DNA of 64,000 bases from assembly GCF_017355835.1 (NCBI RefSeq), contig NZ_JAFEWF010000002.1, positions 372,001 through 436,000 of the forward strand, read 5' to 3'. Source of the stretch: Desertivirga brevis (GTDB lineage Bacteria; Bacteroidota; Bacteroidia; Sphingobacteriales; Sphingobacteriaceae). Of the stretch, positions 23,562 through 32,403 are shown piece after piece (the first letter of the stretch is position 1; each line of letters starts with the position of its first letter). The notes beneath the pieces were generated by a model, which saw only the letters and a program-made list of their open reading frames with translations, searched no databases and was not told the origin of the DNA. A program made the position numbers and the translations under genes.

Positions 23562-25583
23562 TCAATCGTTTGTCCTCTTGTTTTTAACAAAGTAAACCAG
23601 GAGATTTTTTGCAATAACAAGATGGTTAAGCAGATTTGGAAAAAGGCCGTAATACCTGGAGAAAATATGAAATCTTTCCAAAAGGCTCTGTCTGTGTTTT
23701 TTCTTCGACATACCGCCTACAAGGTACTTCGCAACATATCTCTTTGTGTTTATTACTTTCTTTGCTTTACTAAGGGCGTTTAAAATCCAATCTATATCTG
23801 AACTAAGCTGATAGGAGGTATCATACCTTGAAGCAATGGAACGTTTGATATAAATAGCCTGATGGCTTACACTCATCCCGTATTTAAAACTTTTAAGTGT
23901 TAAATAGTTAGGGGTCTGGTGCCGGCGTTGTCCCAAACTTGTCCATGATTCATCAAACATTTCAGTTTCCCCGTAGTAGATATCTGCGTTAGGCGATGAG
24001 GAGAACACTTCCTCTACCGTATTAACATCATATAGTTCATCTCCGGAGTTCATGAATAAGACATAGTCACCTGTCGCCACACTTAGCCCTTTATTCATGG
24101 CATCATAAATGCCATTATCGCTTTCTGAGATAAAAGTTGTTATTTTATCTCTGTATCTATTAATAATATTAATGGTTCCATCGGTCGAGCCCCCGTCAAC
24201 AATAATATACTCTATGTTAGAATAGCTCTGACTAATAACTGAAAGGATAGTCCGCTCAATGTCTCTCACATTGTTATAAACAACGGTAATCACCGAAAGT
24301 ATAGGTTTGAAGGGTATGTCTAATCCCAGGATTTGTTTATATAACTTTAAATGGCTTTTTGCGATAACTCCTTCTGAAAAGTTTTCCTCCACCGTTAATC
24401 GGGCCCTCTCGTTCAGACTCTCTTTATTATGGTGCTGATAGACCCATTCAATACCTTTAGCAAAATCTTCAGACGACTTATACTCAGCCAGGTACCCATT
24501 CAATTGATGTTTAACCATATCAGGGATCCCACCAGTGGTAAATGCGACAACGGGCGTTCCGCAAGAAAGGCTTTCCATCACCGTATTTGGCAGATTATCC
24601 TCTAAGGATGGAGTTAAGAAGACGTCTGCTGCACTATAGCAAATAGCCAGCTTGTCATCATTAGAGATAGTGCCAAGAAAAGTGGTATTTACCGGAAATG
24701 CAGGAACGTTCTTCTCGTCACGATTACCAAATACGATCAATTCCACATCTTCGGGCCCACAGGTTTTGTTCTTTATAAGAATTTCCAGCGCTTCTAGCAA
24801 ATAAGGTGTTCCTTTATGAAGATCCTTACGAGACGGCATAAATCCGCTAAGCATAATAAACTTGCCAGATGGTAAATTAAGATGCTTTCTAGCATGGGCT
24901 TTATCATAAGCCTTAAATACCTCTGTTTCTAAGGTATTTGGAATAACTTGTATTTGTCGGCTTTGCAAAAGTTTGCTTCGTTTTACAGATGCTTGCATCC
25001 ATAAGCTCGGAGCTATTATTGCAAAATTCAAAGTGGAATAAGCCTTCTCCTTTGCTTTCCAGATCTTATGAGATTGATCGTTAGTAGCTGAAGTTTTTAA
25101 AATTGGACAATTGCCGCATTCATTTTCAAAGTGATCGCATGAATACCGAACATGGCAGCCTCCGGTAAAAGCATTACTATCGTGAAATGTCCAAACAATA
25201 GGTTTATTCAATTTCCCAAGCCTTTCCAAGTCCTTCGGGCGTAAGAACGCATGATTAACCCAGTGAAGGTGGATTACGTCAGCATTTAGCAAAGCCGGAT
25301 GTGTTGTAAGATCAGTACCCCAAATGGGAATGGAAAATGGGATTTTTAGTTTTTTTGTATAAGCAGAGGAAACAAATCGTTCAAGCAGGATACCAAATGC
25401 AGCAAAGGCCTTTGCCATGGATCCATGTCTGAATGCCTGAATATCAGGGTCTCTCCCAAATTTAAACCCAACCCAAACCTCTGAGGATACTTCCTGCTGC
25501 TCGTTTAGTGCTTTATTTAACCTTAAACAAGCCCTTCCGGCTCCACCATTTCCATCGTAAGTATTAAGGTGAACTATTTTCAT
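23562..25583 (-). CDS. Bifunctional glycosyltransferase, GT4-like plus GT2
   Basis: A 673-aa protein that joins two glycosyltransferases. Residues 1-~415 are GT-B type (GT4-like): NGGAGRACLR near the N terminus, and the donor site with PSLEDNLPNTVMESLSCGTPVVAF. From ~428 (LSVITVVYNN) a GT-A type GT2 domain follows, with VDGGSTDGT and FMNSGDELYD as the nucleotide/metal-binding part. Two separate sugar additions by one chain are therefore likely. The true start is the ATG at 25583. It is the last gene of a minus-strand group of four glycan genes. Confidence 0.9.
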   Translation of the reverse strand: MKIVHLNTYDGNGGAGRACLRLNKALNEQQEVSSEVWVGFKFGRDPDIQAFRHGSMAKAFAAFGILLERFVSSAYTKKLKIPFSIPIWGTDLTTHPALLNADVIHLHWVNHAFLRPKDLERLGKLNKPIVWTFHDSNAFTGGCHVRYSCDHFENECGNCPILKTSATNDQSHKIWKAKEKAYSTLNFAIIAPSLWMQASVKRSKLLQSRQIQVIPNTLETEVFKAYDKAHARKHLNLPSGKFIMLSGFMPSRKDLHKGTPYLLEALEILIKNKTCGPEDVELIVFGNRDEKNVPAFPVNTTFLGTISNDDKLAICYSAADVFLTPSLEDNLPNTVMESLSCGTPVVAFTTGGIPDMVKHQLNGYLAEYKSSEDFAKGIEWVYQHHNKESLNERARLTVEENFSEGVIAKSHLKLYKQILGLDIPFKPILSVITVVYNNVRDIERTILSVISQSYSNIEYIIVDGGSTDGTINIINRYRDKITTFISESDNGIYDAMNKGLSVATGDYVLFMNSGDELYDVNTVEEVFSSSPNADIYYGETEMFDESWTSLGQRRHQTPNYLTLKSFKYGMSVSHQAIYIKRSIASRYDTSYQLSSDIDWILNALSKAKKVINTKRYVAKYLVGGMSKKKHRQSLLERFHIFSRYYGLFPNLLNHLVIAKNLLVYFVKNKRTND

Positions 25584-25595
25584 CAACTGGAAGGA

Positions 25596-26492
25596 TTAAA
25601 ACTTTTCCCTGGCAAATCTAACTAACCTTTGCCACAGATTTCCCTTGCGATGTTTAAGAAACTCTCGTATTTCTAAGTAAGCTTCCCGATTTTCTTCAAC
25701 CTTCTCAGGAAAGTACTTAACAGGCTTAGTGCTAATATTTACAGCATACATTGAGTTCCTTCCGGAGTGCACTCCAGTCCCATCGTGCCCTATGTTATCA
25801 ATAAGTGAATGGGCGGGGTTCAAACAAAGACCATTATTAAGAAAGATGGACGCATACCAGCGGATTGCCCAGGAGTTATTTTTGCCATGTTTAAACTCGT
25901 TTACTTGTTTCCAGAAGTTCATGCTGCGGTCAATAGAGAAATCATTGATCTTCTTTTCATCAAACTGCTTGATAATCTTATCAATGTCGGGTTCGAAATG
26001 TTTCCAGGCTCTTTTCCATGTTGCCCAACCCCAACTGCCGGCAGCGCGATAAAAAAAAGTTTCCTGCAGTATTGAGGCGTTCTTTAAGGGATACATATAG
26101 GCGCAAACATGCATAACCTTTTCTTCATGTTCATACTTTTGCAAAGCCTCGTTGAAGTACTGCAAAGTATAGGGAGAAGATAAGAGGTCATCTTCAAAGA
26201 CAATTACTCTTCCATATTCTTCGGTTAGCCTTGTTACCCCGTCAATAATTGAATCAGCAAGGCCGAAGTTCCTTTCTCGCTCAATGATCTCGATAGATTT
26301 GAAACCCTGAATTCCTCTTAGCATTTCCCTTACTTCAGTTACCTTAAACTCATCTCCTGGCTTTGCAGCATCCGAAAACACGAAAAGTCTTGACTCATCA
26401 GACAGGAAATTCTGCTGAAGGAATTTAATCGTCCTTCTGGTATGATCAGGTCTGTTATAGACGAAAAGGGCTATCGGGGCAAAAGACATCAT
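25596..26492 (-). CDS. Glycosyltransferase, GT-A fold (GNT-I-like)
   Basis: A 298-aa protein starting MMSFAPIALFVYNRPDHT, a typical opening for GT-A enzymes acting on surface sugars. VFEDDLLSS carries the acidic metal-binding motif (DxD type, EDD). GSWGWATWKRAW and the later NIGHDGTGVH segment recur in a Bacteroidota family annotated as glycosyltransferase or sugar transferase. It lies 12 nt after the GT4-GT2 fusion's start, on the same strand, and 11 nt downstream of the methyltransferase. The sugar is not known. Confidence 0.8.
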   Translation of the reverse strand: MMSFAPIALFVYNRPDHTRRTIKFLQQNFLSDESRLFVFSDAAKPGDEFKVTEVREMLRGIQGFKSIEIIERERNFGLADSIIDGVTRLTEEYGRVIVFEDDLLSSPYTLQYFNEALQKYEHEEKVMHVCAYMYPLKNASILQETFFYRAAGSWGWATWKRAWKHFEPDIDKIIKQFDEKKINDFSIDRSMNFWKQVNEFKHGKNNSWAIRWYASIFLNNGLCLNPAHSLIDNIGHDGTGVHSGRNSMYAVNISTKPVKYFPEKVEENREAYLEIREFLKHRKGNLWQRLVRFAREKF

Positions 26493-26503
26493 CAGGGTTT
26501 AAC

Positions 26504-27226
26504 TTATAAAGCAGAGACGTAATCTTTGTACTTCTTAGCTTCTTTGAGGTTAAGGTATTGCTGACGGTTTTGTTCTAAATTCTCATAGGTCAAGGCTTTC
26601 ACTTCATCCATGGTAAAGTTCAAAGCATTCTCAGGTTTACCTGGGACTACGTACCCAATTCCATAGTCACAATCAAATACAGCTATCTCCAAATCCTTTC
26701 TCCTCGATCTTAACTCTACCAAAGCTTTCCAGGTATCACCATTCCATTCGCCGGTCCAGCCCGGAGGAGGGTTCTTTCTGATTTCCATTGGGGAATAACC
26801 CCGAACTGAAGCGGCAAAAGATGCTGGATTGCAATCGTGCATCAATATTACCCCACCGTCGTTCAAAAATTTCAGTGAATTTTCTACGTCAACTACTACT
26901 TGCTCGTGCATATGCAAGCCGTCGACAAATATTACATCAATGCCACCAATTTGCCTTAGATAATCTGCTTTCTTTTCAAAGAAGTCATCACTGGTTAACT
27001 CAAAGAAAACGTTATTGAAATTCGAGAAGTTATTTAGATAGGCTTTGATCTTTTTAGTTGGTTTGATAATAAAGTTAGGATCAACGGCTACCTTTTTATC
27101 AGCTTTAATTTTAAAGAAGCAAAAGCCAGTCTGGACGCCTATTTCTACATAGTTAACTTTACCTTTTTTTTGTTTAATCTTATCCAGAAAGGCTTGGATT
27201 ATATCATATCTCTTTATATCGCTCAT
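26504..27226 (-). CDS. Class I SAM-dependent methyltransferase
   Basis: A 240-aa protein with the Rossmann-type methyltransferase pattern: VNYVEIGVQTGFCFF (SAM-binding loop), VDPNF, and DVIFVDGLHMHEQVVVDVE with GGVILMHDCNP. This last pair is typical of the Methyltransf_24 group acting on sugars or lipid-linked glycans. It starts one base before the stop of the GT2 gene at 27228, in the middle of the glycan group, so it may methylate a surface sugar and help end chain growth. This job is inferred from context. Confidence 0.83.
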   Translation of the reverse strand: MSDIKRYDIIQAFLDKIKQKKGKVNYVEIGVQTGFCFFKIKADKKVAVDPNFIIKPTKKIKAYLNNFSNFNNVFFELTSDDFFEKKADYLRQIGGIDVIFVDGLHMHEQVVVDVENSLKFLNDGGVILMHDCNPASFAASVRGYSPMEIRKNPPPGWTGEWNGDTWKALVELRSRRKDLEIAVFDCDYGIGYVVPGKPENALNFTMDEVKALTYENLEQNRQQYLNLKEAKKYKDYVSAL

Positions 27227-27227
27227 T

Positions 27228-28235
27228 TTAAATTTTTTTTCCTAATTGTCCAGTACTCCCATCTCTAACTGCTACTAATATACTCTTATATTCATCCCTT
27301 TTCCCCGTCAGAATACTCGAAAACGCTAGTGCGCTCAAATATAATTGCTTGTTAATACTATAGACGATTTTATTTTTCAATGCGAATCGCTTATTAAAAT
27401 AAATCATATTTCTAACATGGTAGTAGGTCCTAAAAGAATAAAGGTCTAACAACGGAGACCGGTACCAAGCTCCTTTATAGCCAATCCCAACTGATCTATC
27501 AATATCTGTAATTTTGCAAGACGGAATCAGCCATATGGAACTACTCTTCCTCGTAATCCTGTAGGTATACTCAGTATCATCAACGTACAAGTGATATCGT
27601 TCGTCTGGCAGTCCAATCTTTAGCAACAGTGATTTTGGAAGTAGAAGCCCCCCGTAAGGAACATAAGGAATTTTAACAGCCTCCTGCGGCATTTCTGATC
27701 CTTTTAATTTCTTCTTCTTCCTATCGCAAAACTTTTTGTACTGGTTGTAAGGGATCCTAAAGACGTTGAAGCCAAGAAAATTGTCTGAGGTTAAATAAAA
27801 GCGATATGGATCTTCTCCCTTAGCTATTGCTACATGGTTCTGGCGGTCTTCACGCAAGCAGTATACTGCATCATTCTTATCGATATTTTCGTTCGATTGT
27901 CTTTTCTCCAGCAGGTTCTCCAGACAAGTATCCCCAGGCAAATTATCGTCATCAAGGAGGAAAACAAAATCACAATCGAGAGAGCTGGCGTACTCGAGCC
28001 CTGTTTTATACCCCCCTGCCGATCCCAAATTCTCTTTCTGCGTTATGGTAACTATTCTATCCGACCCTAGTTCTTTAATTTGTTCGGCAACTGGATATAA
28101 AGAGGCGTTGTCCACTACAATAATGTCGGAAACTACCTTAAATTCTAAAACCCTCTTCAGAACTTGTTTGAGAAATTTCCATCTGTCACCATAAGTTACA
28201 GTCACCACGCAAACTTTATATTCTATCTTTGCCAT
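27228..28235 (-). CDS. GT2 glycosyltransferase, galactofuranosyltransferase-like
   Basis: A 335-aa GT-A protein. The N terminus KVCVVTVTYGDR, VDNASLYP and the LLDDDNLP motif (metal-binding DDD) are those of GT2 enzymes; NLGSAGGYKTGLEYA and DDTEYTYRI resemble the GlfT2/rhamnosyltransferase branch that adds galactofuranose. I moved the start to the ATG at 28235: a TAnnTTTG box ends 7 nt before it, and any more upstream start would lie before the transcript begins. It is the first gene of the minus-strand glycan operon and is divergent to the flippase. Confidence 0.85.
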   Translation of the reverse strand: MAKIEYKVCVVTVTYGDRWKFLKQVLKRVLEFKVVSDIIVVDNASLYPVAEQIKELGSDRIVTITQKENLGSAGGYKTGLEYASSLDCDFVFLLDDDNLPGDTCLENLLEKRQSNENIDKNDAVYCLREDRQNHVAIAKGEDPYRFYLTSDNFLGFNVFRIPYNQYKKFCDRKKKKLKGSEMPQEAVKIPYVPYGGLLLPKSLLLKIGLPDERYHLYVDDTEYTYRITRKSSSIWLIPSCKITDIDRSVGIGYKGAWYRSPLLDLYSFRTYYHVRNMIYFNKRFALKNKIVYSINKQLYLSALAFSSILTGKRDEYKSILVAVRDGSTGQLGKKI

Positions 28236-28242
28236 GTTTCGC

Positions 28243-28250
28243 CAAAAATA
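28243..28250 (-). promoter_or_regulatory. Promoter -7 box (TATTTTTG) of the glycan operon
   Basis: On the minus strand TATTTTTG matches TAnnTTTG and ends 7 nt before the ATG at 28235. It fixes the start codon of the GT2 gene and predicts a leaderless or very short leader mRNA for the four-gene glycan group. Confidence 0.5.
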
Positions 28251-28287
28251 AAATAAAACTTTGAAGGCGAGGATTTTCAATTATTGA

Positions 28288-29778
28288 ATGGGTATTATTC
28301 AACAGCAAACTGTTAAGGGTACGTTTTATTCGTATCTGGGCATTTTCATAGGTTTTTTCACAACAAGTATACTGCAGCCCTGGGTTTTATCGCCAGAAGA
28401 AGTAGGACTCACAAGTATCTTGACTTCAACGTCGCTTATGTTTGCTCAATTTGCAATTCTCGGCTTCAATGGAACAACTCGTTATTTTCCTCATTTCAGA
28501 GATGAGAAAAGTAATCATCATGGGTATCTTTTCTTATTTTGTCTGGTTGGTTTTATTGGTTTTCTGATATTTACATTCGTTGCTATCATACTTAAGGATG
28601 AGATCATAAATCAGGAGGCGCAGGATTCGGGCATCTTTAAGGAGTATTATTGGTATCTTATTCCCTTAACTCTCTTTACCTTATATTTTAACGTCTTTGA
28701 CCTTTACGCTCAGCGATTGTACGATACGGTGTCTGGAAGAGTATTAAGAGAATTTGCTAAAAGGGTTTTTATCCTTTTTGCTGTATTATTCATGGCATTT
28801 AAGTTTGTTGAGTTTCATGTTTTTATGCCCCTTTGGTTACTTGCTAACCTTATACCAACGGCTTTACTAGCTCTAAAACTATATAAAAGGAATCAGTTAG
28901 TTTTAAAGCCTGATTTCCAGTTTATTGACCGTGACCTGAGAAACAAGCTAGTTTCGATAAGCCTTTTCGCTATCCTGACAGGGTCCGCGCCACTAATAGT
29001 TGAGAACATTGATAAGTTCATGATCAACGGTAAGTTCGGATTAGATAGTACCGGAATATATTCTATCGCATTATATTTTGGTACAGTTATCACCTTGCCT
29101 GCCCGTTCCTTATACAGCATAGCCTATACAGTTGTATCAGAGTCCTGGAAGAGTAATGATTTGACTAATATTCGGATGATTTACAGGAAAAGCTGTTCGA
29201 ATCAAACTATCGCTGCTGTTTTTATTTTCACCCTCATTTGGATCAACGTTGATAATATTTTCAAAGTCCTTCCAAGCGAATATGGGGCCGGAAAATACGT
29301 AGTGTTTTTTATAGGTCTGGCTAGTGTTATTGATTCGGCCACTGGAATAAATGGAGTGATTCTAGCCACTTCGAAATATTTCAAGTACGACTCGCTATTT
29401 TATCTGGTACTTGTGGGAGTTACTATACTACTTAACTTACTTTTAATACCTCCTTTTGGCATTACCGGTGCGGCAATGGCTGTAGCGGGTACCTATTTCG
29501 TTTTTAATTTATTCCGGCTGATATTTATTTATAAAGCCTTCGGGATGCAACCTTACACAAAGGTTTTTCCTTTAATTTTTTTCATAGGAGCAGTAGTATA
29601 TAGTATTTGCCTGTTAATTCCAGACCTAGCTAATCCTTACTTTGATTCCATGCTTAAAACAGCTGCGGTATCCCTCTTGTATGCTGTTGGGGTTTATTTT
29701 GCCCGCGTATCTGAAGATATAAATAGCATTGCAGATAGTCTAATAGCAAAGGTTCTTCGTTACATGCAAAAAAAATAG
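28288..29778 (+). CDS. Oligosaccharide flippase family protein
   Basis: A 496-aa membrane protein with roughly 12-14 helices, of the same superfamily as the flippase at 6154. The opening QQQTVKGTFYSYLGIFIGF and the C-terminal polysaccharide-biosynthesis segment (PPFGITGAAMAVAGTYFVFN) are family marks. Placed divergently from the glycosyltransferase operon, it is the likely exporter of the lipid-linked glycan made by that operon. Its last codons overlap a minus-strand terminator for typA. Confidence 0.87.
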   Translation: MGIIQQQTVKGTFYSYLGIFIGFFTTSILQPWVLSPEEVGLTSILTSTSLMFAQFAILGFNGTTRYFPHFRDEKSNHHGYLFLFCLVGFIGFLIFTFVAIILKDEIINQEAQDSGIFKEYYWYLIPLTLFTLYFNVFDLYAQRLYDTVSGRVLREFAKRVFILFAVLFMAFKFVEFHVFMPLWLLANLIPTALLALKLYKRNQLVLKPDFQFIDRDLRNKLVSISLFAILTGSAPLIVENIDKFMINGKFGLDSTGIYSIALYFGTVITLPARSLYSIAYTVVSESWKSNDLTNIRMIYRKSCSNQTIAAVFIFTLIWINVDNIFKVLPSEYGAGKYVVFFIGLASVIDSATGINGVILATSKYFKYDSLFYLVLVGVTILLNLLLIPPFGITGAAMAVAGTYFVFNLFRLIFIYKAFGMQPYTKVFPLIFFIGAVVYSICLLIPDLANPYFDSMLKTAAVSLLYAVGVYFARVSEDINSIADSLIAKVLRYMQKK

Positions 29779-29802
29779 GTCAAACTTTGCAGCTTGACCT
29801 AT
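29768..29802 (-). terminator. Terminator of typA, overlapping the flippase 3' end
   Basis: ATAGGTCAA pairs with TTGACCTAT (9 bp) around a 10-nt loop. Read on the minus strand it is followed by eight T (the A-run at 29768-29775), so it ends the typA transcript. The T-run and one arm lie within the last codons and the stop of the convergent flippase gene. Confidence 0.8.
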
Positions 29803-29827
29803 CTTCTAAAAAGTATTTTGTGGATTC

Positions 29828-31636
29828 TTACTGAGCAAATCTCTTAGCATTGATCTTACGCTCGTTCTCTGTTAAATAGATCTTACGTAGTCGCATGCTT
29901 TGAGGTGTAACCTCGATATACTCGTCAGCTTGGATATACTCCATTGCTTCCTCTAAAGAGAATTTGATCGCTGGTGCAATACGAGTGTTATCATCCGTTC
30001 CTGAGGCACGCATGTTTGTTAACTGTTTGCCCTTTACGATGTTAATTACTAGGTCGTTGTCACGGATATGCTCTCCAAGAATCTGTCCTTCGTAAACCTC
30101 CGCTCCCGGATCAACAAAGAAACGACCGCGGTCTTGTAATTTATCAATCGAGTAAGCGGTAGAAGAACCTTTTTCCATCGATACAAGTACTCCGTTCAAT
30201 CTTCCCGGAATTGGACCTTTCCATGGTTCGTAAGCCTTAAAACGGTGAGCCATAATAGCCTCTCCAGCAGTTGCTGTAAGAACATTATTTCTTAGTCCGA
30301 TAATACCACGTGATGGAATCTCAAATTCAAGATGCTGAAGATCTCCTTTTGGTTCCATGATCAGTAATTCACCTTTACGTTGAGTAACAAGCTCAATTAC
30401 CTTACCTGCAACATCTCCCGGTACGTCAACAATTAAAGTCTCAACAGGCTCACATTTTACCCCGTCAATTTCTTTAACGATTACCTGTGGCTGTCCTACT
30501 TGTAACTCATATCCTTCACGACGCATAGTTTCAATAAGAACTGATAAATGCAGGATACCTCTTCCGTATACCAGATATGCATCCGGAGATTCTGTTTCAA
30601 CCACCTTCAATGCAAGGTTCTTCTCAGTTTCTTTGTACAAACGCTCACGTAAACGTTGTGAAGTAACAAATTTACCCTCTTTACCAAAGAATGGCGAGTT
30701 ATTGATCGTGAACAACATGTTCATTGTTGGCTCATCGATTTTGATAACTTCTAATTGCTCTGGATTTTCGAAATCAGCAATTGTATCACCGATGTCAAAT
30801 CCTTCAATTCCTACAACAGCACAAATATCCCCCGAACCAACTTCCTGAACTCTTACTTTTCCTAATCCTTCGAATGTATAAAGTTCTTTGATACGGCTTT
30901 TTACAATCTTTCCGTCTCTTTTGACCAAAGAAACTGGTTGATTTTCTTTGACCACTCCCCGTGCAACACGACCGATGGCAATACGACCCACAAATGAAGA
31001 ATAGTCCAAAGAGGTTATCTGCATTTGAAGTGTTCCTTCAAAGACCGGAGCTGGCGGAATATTTGCCAGGATTGCATCCATCAGAGGGAAGATATTATCA
31101 GTTGGAGTTTTCCAATCTGTGTTCATCCAACCTTGCTTTGATGATCCGTAAACCACCGGGAAGTCCAATTGCTCTTCCGTTGCATCCAGGTTAAAGAACA
31201 GTTCAAAGATTTGCTCGTAAACTTCTTCCGGACGACAGTTTTCTTTATCTACTTTGTTCACCACCACGATAGGCTTCAAACCAAGAGATAAGGCTTTCTG
31301 CGTTACGAATCGCGTTTGAGGCATTGCACCTTCAAATGCGTCGCAAAGCAACAATACACCGTCCGCCATTTTCAATACACGCTCTACCTCGCCACCAAAG
31401 TCCGCGTGACCCGGAGTATCTATGATGTTAATTTTAACGTCTTTATATTTTACAGACACGTTCTTTGAAACGATGGTAATACCACGTTCGCGCTCCAAAT
31501 CATTATTGTCAAGGATCAATTCGCCAGTCTCCTGATTGTCCCTAAAAATTGCACATGAGTGTAAAATCTTATCAACCAGAGTAGTTTTACCGTGGTCAAC
31601 GTGTGCGATAATCGCAATGTTTCTAATATTCTGCAT
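29828..31636 (-). CDS. typA: Translational GTPase TypA/BipA
   Basis: A 602-aa ribosome-associated GTPase of the EF-G family. G-domain motifs: G1/P-loop AHVDHGKTT (residues 11-19), G3 DTPGHADFGG, and G4 NKVDK. It is followed by domains resembling EF-G II, III and V and a TypA-specific C-terminal domain. TypA helps 50S assembly and is needed under cold and other stresses. The length is standard. A TAnnTTTG box lies 25 nt upstream. It is monocistronic with its own terminator. Confidence 0.96.
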   Translation of the reverse strand: MQNIRNIAIIAHVDHGKTTLVDKILHSCAIFRDNQETGELILDNNDLERERGITIVSKNVSVKYKDVKINIIDTPGHADFGGEVERVLKMADGVLLLCDAFEGAMPQTRFVTQKALSLGLKPIVVVNKVDKENCRPEEVYEQIFELFFNLDATEEQLDFPVVYGSSKQGWMNTDWKTPTDNIFPLMDAILANIPPAPVFEGTLQMQITSLDYSSFVGRIAIGRVARGVVKENQPVSLVKRDGKIVKSRIKELYTFEGLGKVRVQEVGSGDICAVVGIEGFDIGDTIADFENPEQLEVIKIDEPTMNMLFTINNSPFFGKEGKFVTSQRLRERLYKETEKNLALKVVETESPDAYLVYGRGILHLSVLIETMRREGYELQVGQPQVIVKEIDGVKCEPVETLIVDVPGDVAGKVIELVTQRKGELLIMEPKGDLQHLEFEIPSRGIIGLRNNVLTATAGEAIMAHRFKAYEPWKGPIPGRLNGVLVSMEKGSSTAYSIDKLQDRGRFFVDPGAEVYEGQILGEHIRDNDLVINIVKGKQLTNMRASGTDDNTRIAPAIKFSLEEAMEYIQADEYIEVTPQSMRLRKIYLTENERKINAKRFAQ

Positions 31637-31661
31637 GAAAAATGCTTCTCAAAATTTGCGC

Positions 31662-31669
31662 AAAGGTAG
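31662..31669 (-). promoter_or_regulatory. Promoter -7 box (TACCTTTG) of typA
   Basis: TACCTTTG on the minus strand matches TAnnTTTG and ends 25 nt before the typA ATG, giving a leader of about 20 nt. No clear -33 element is visible. Confidence 0.45.
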
Positions 31670-31739
31670 CGTTTTAATTTTGTATTTCCTTGTAATTGTA
31701 AACTTGAAAACTAATGACAATCAGGCATTAACAAAAGTT

Positions 31740-31747
31740 TAACTTTG
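31740..31747 (+). promoter_or_regulatory. Promoter -7 box (TAACTTTG) of the FeoB-associated gene
   Basis: TAACTTTG matches TAnnTTTG and ends 4 nt before the ATG at 31752. It supports that the tiny ORF is a real, expressed gene with a leaderless transcript. Confidence 0.5.
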
Positions 31748-31751
31748 CAAT

Positions 31752-31901
31752 ATGGGAGTTCAGGAACTATTGGTTGTCGCTTTATTTCTTATTGCTTTAT
31801 TCTATATAGGAAGAATTATTTACAGAAATGCTAAGCCCCAAGGCGGTTGTGGGACTAGTTGCAAGTGTGGGATAGATTTTTCTAATATAGAGAAGAAATA
31901 A
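31752..31901 (+). CDS. FeoB-associated Cys-rich membrane protein
   Basis: A 49-aa protein: one membrane helix (LLVVALFLIALFYIGRIIY), then GGCGTSCKCG, a cluster of three Cys, and a polar tail. This matches the FeoB-associated Cys-rich family (PF12669-type), small membrane proteins often encoded next to the ferrous iron transporter feoB. Here no feoA or feoB is present; neighbours are typA and ispF. A perfect promoter box ends 4 nt upstream of the ATG, which supports a real gene. The function is not established; iron binding through the Cys cluster is plausible. Confidence 0.8.
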   Translation: MGVQELLVVALFLIALFYIGRIIYRNAKPQGGCGTSCKCGIDFSNIEKK

Positions 31902-31917
31902 AGTAAGGGCCCTTTTA

Positions 31918-32403
31918 TCAGGCTAAACTTTTTTCAATGAGACAAACAGCGTAAGCAACAACGCCTTCTTCTCTGCCAATGAAGCCCATTTTCTCATTCG
32001 TAGTAGCTTTGATAGATATGTCCTCCTCAGAAATTCCTATTGCCTCTGCAATGCGATTCTTCATCTCAGGCACGTGCGGGTTTATTTTTGGTGCTTCCAA
32101 ACAGATCATGGCGTCTATATTCCCCACCGTCCAACCTTTCTCTCCGATAAGCCTAATGCATTCCTTCAGCAATATTAAACTGCTAATTCCTTTCCAGCGA
32201 TCGTCTTTATTTGAGAAATGATAGCCAATGTCTCTTAAGTTGGCCGCCCCAAGCAAAGCATCGCAAATCGCGTGAAGTAATACATCTGCATCACTATGAC
32301 CATAAGCGCCACTATGATGTTCTAATTCTACTCCGCCCATAACAAAGGGATGTCCCTCTCTTAATTCATGAACGTCAAATCCAAAGCCTACTCTTATTTT
32401 CAT
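31918..32403 (-). CDS. ispF: 2-C-methyl-D-erythritol 2,4-cyclodiphosphate synthase
   Basis: A 161-aa trimeric zinc enzyme of the MEP isoprenoid pathway, which cyclises CDP-methylerythritol 2-phosphate with loss of CMP. Metal ligands Asp10 and His12 are in GFDVHEL, and the third His lies in AYGHSDADVLLHAI. The C-terminal part has KATTNEKMGFIGR. It overlaps the end of porV by 4 nt (ATGA type), so it is translated in the same operon. dxs, the first enzyme of the same pathway, lies 5.5 kb away at 37923. Confidence 0.96.
   Translation of the reverse strand: MKIRVGFGFDVHELREGHPFVMGGVELEHHSGAYGHSDADVLLHAICDALLGAANLRDIGYHFSNKDDRWKGISSLILLKECIRLIGEKGWTVGNIDAMICLEAPKINPHVPEMKNRIAEAIGISEEDISIKATTNEKMGFIGREEGVVAYAVCLIEKSLA

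Noticed and set aside
28236..28280. A longer N terminus for the GT2 gene from a TTG at 28280
   Set aside because: The promoter box TATTTTTG lies inside this extension, and the extra residues add no GT2 sequence; the ATG at 28235 is better.
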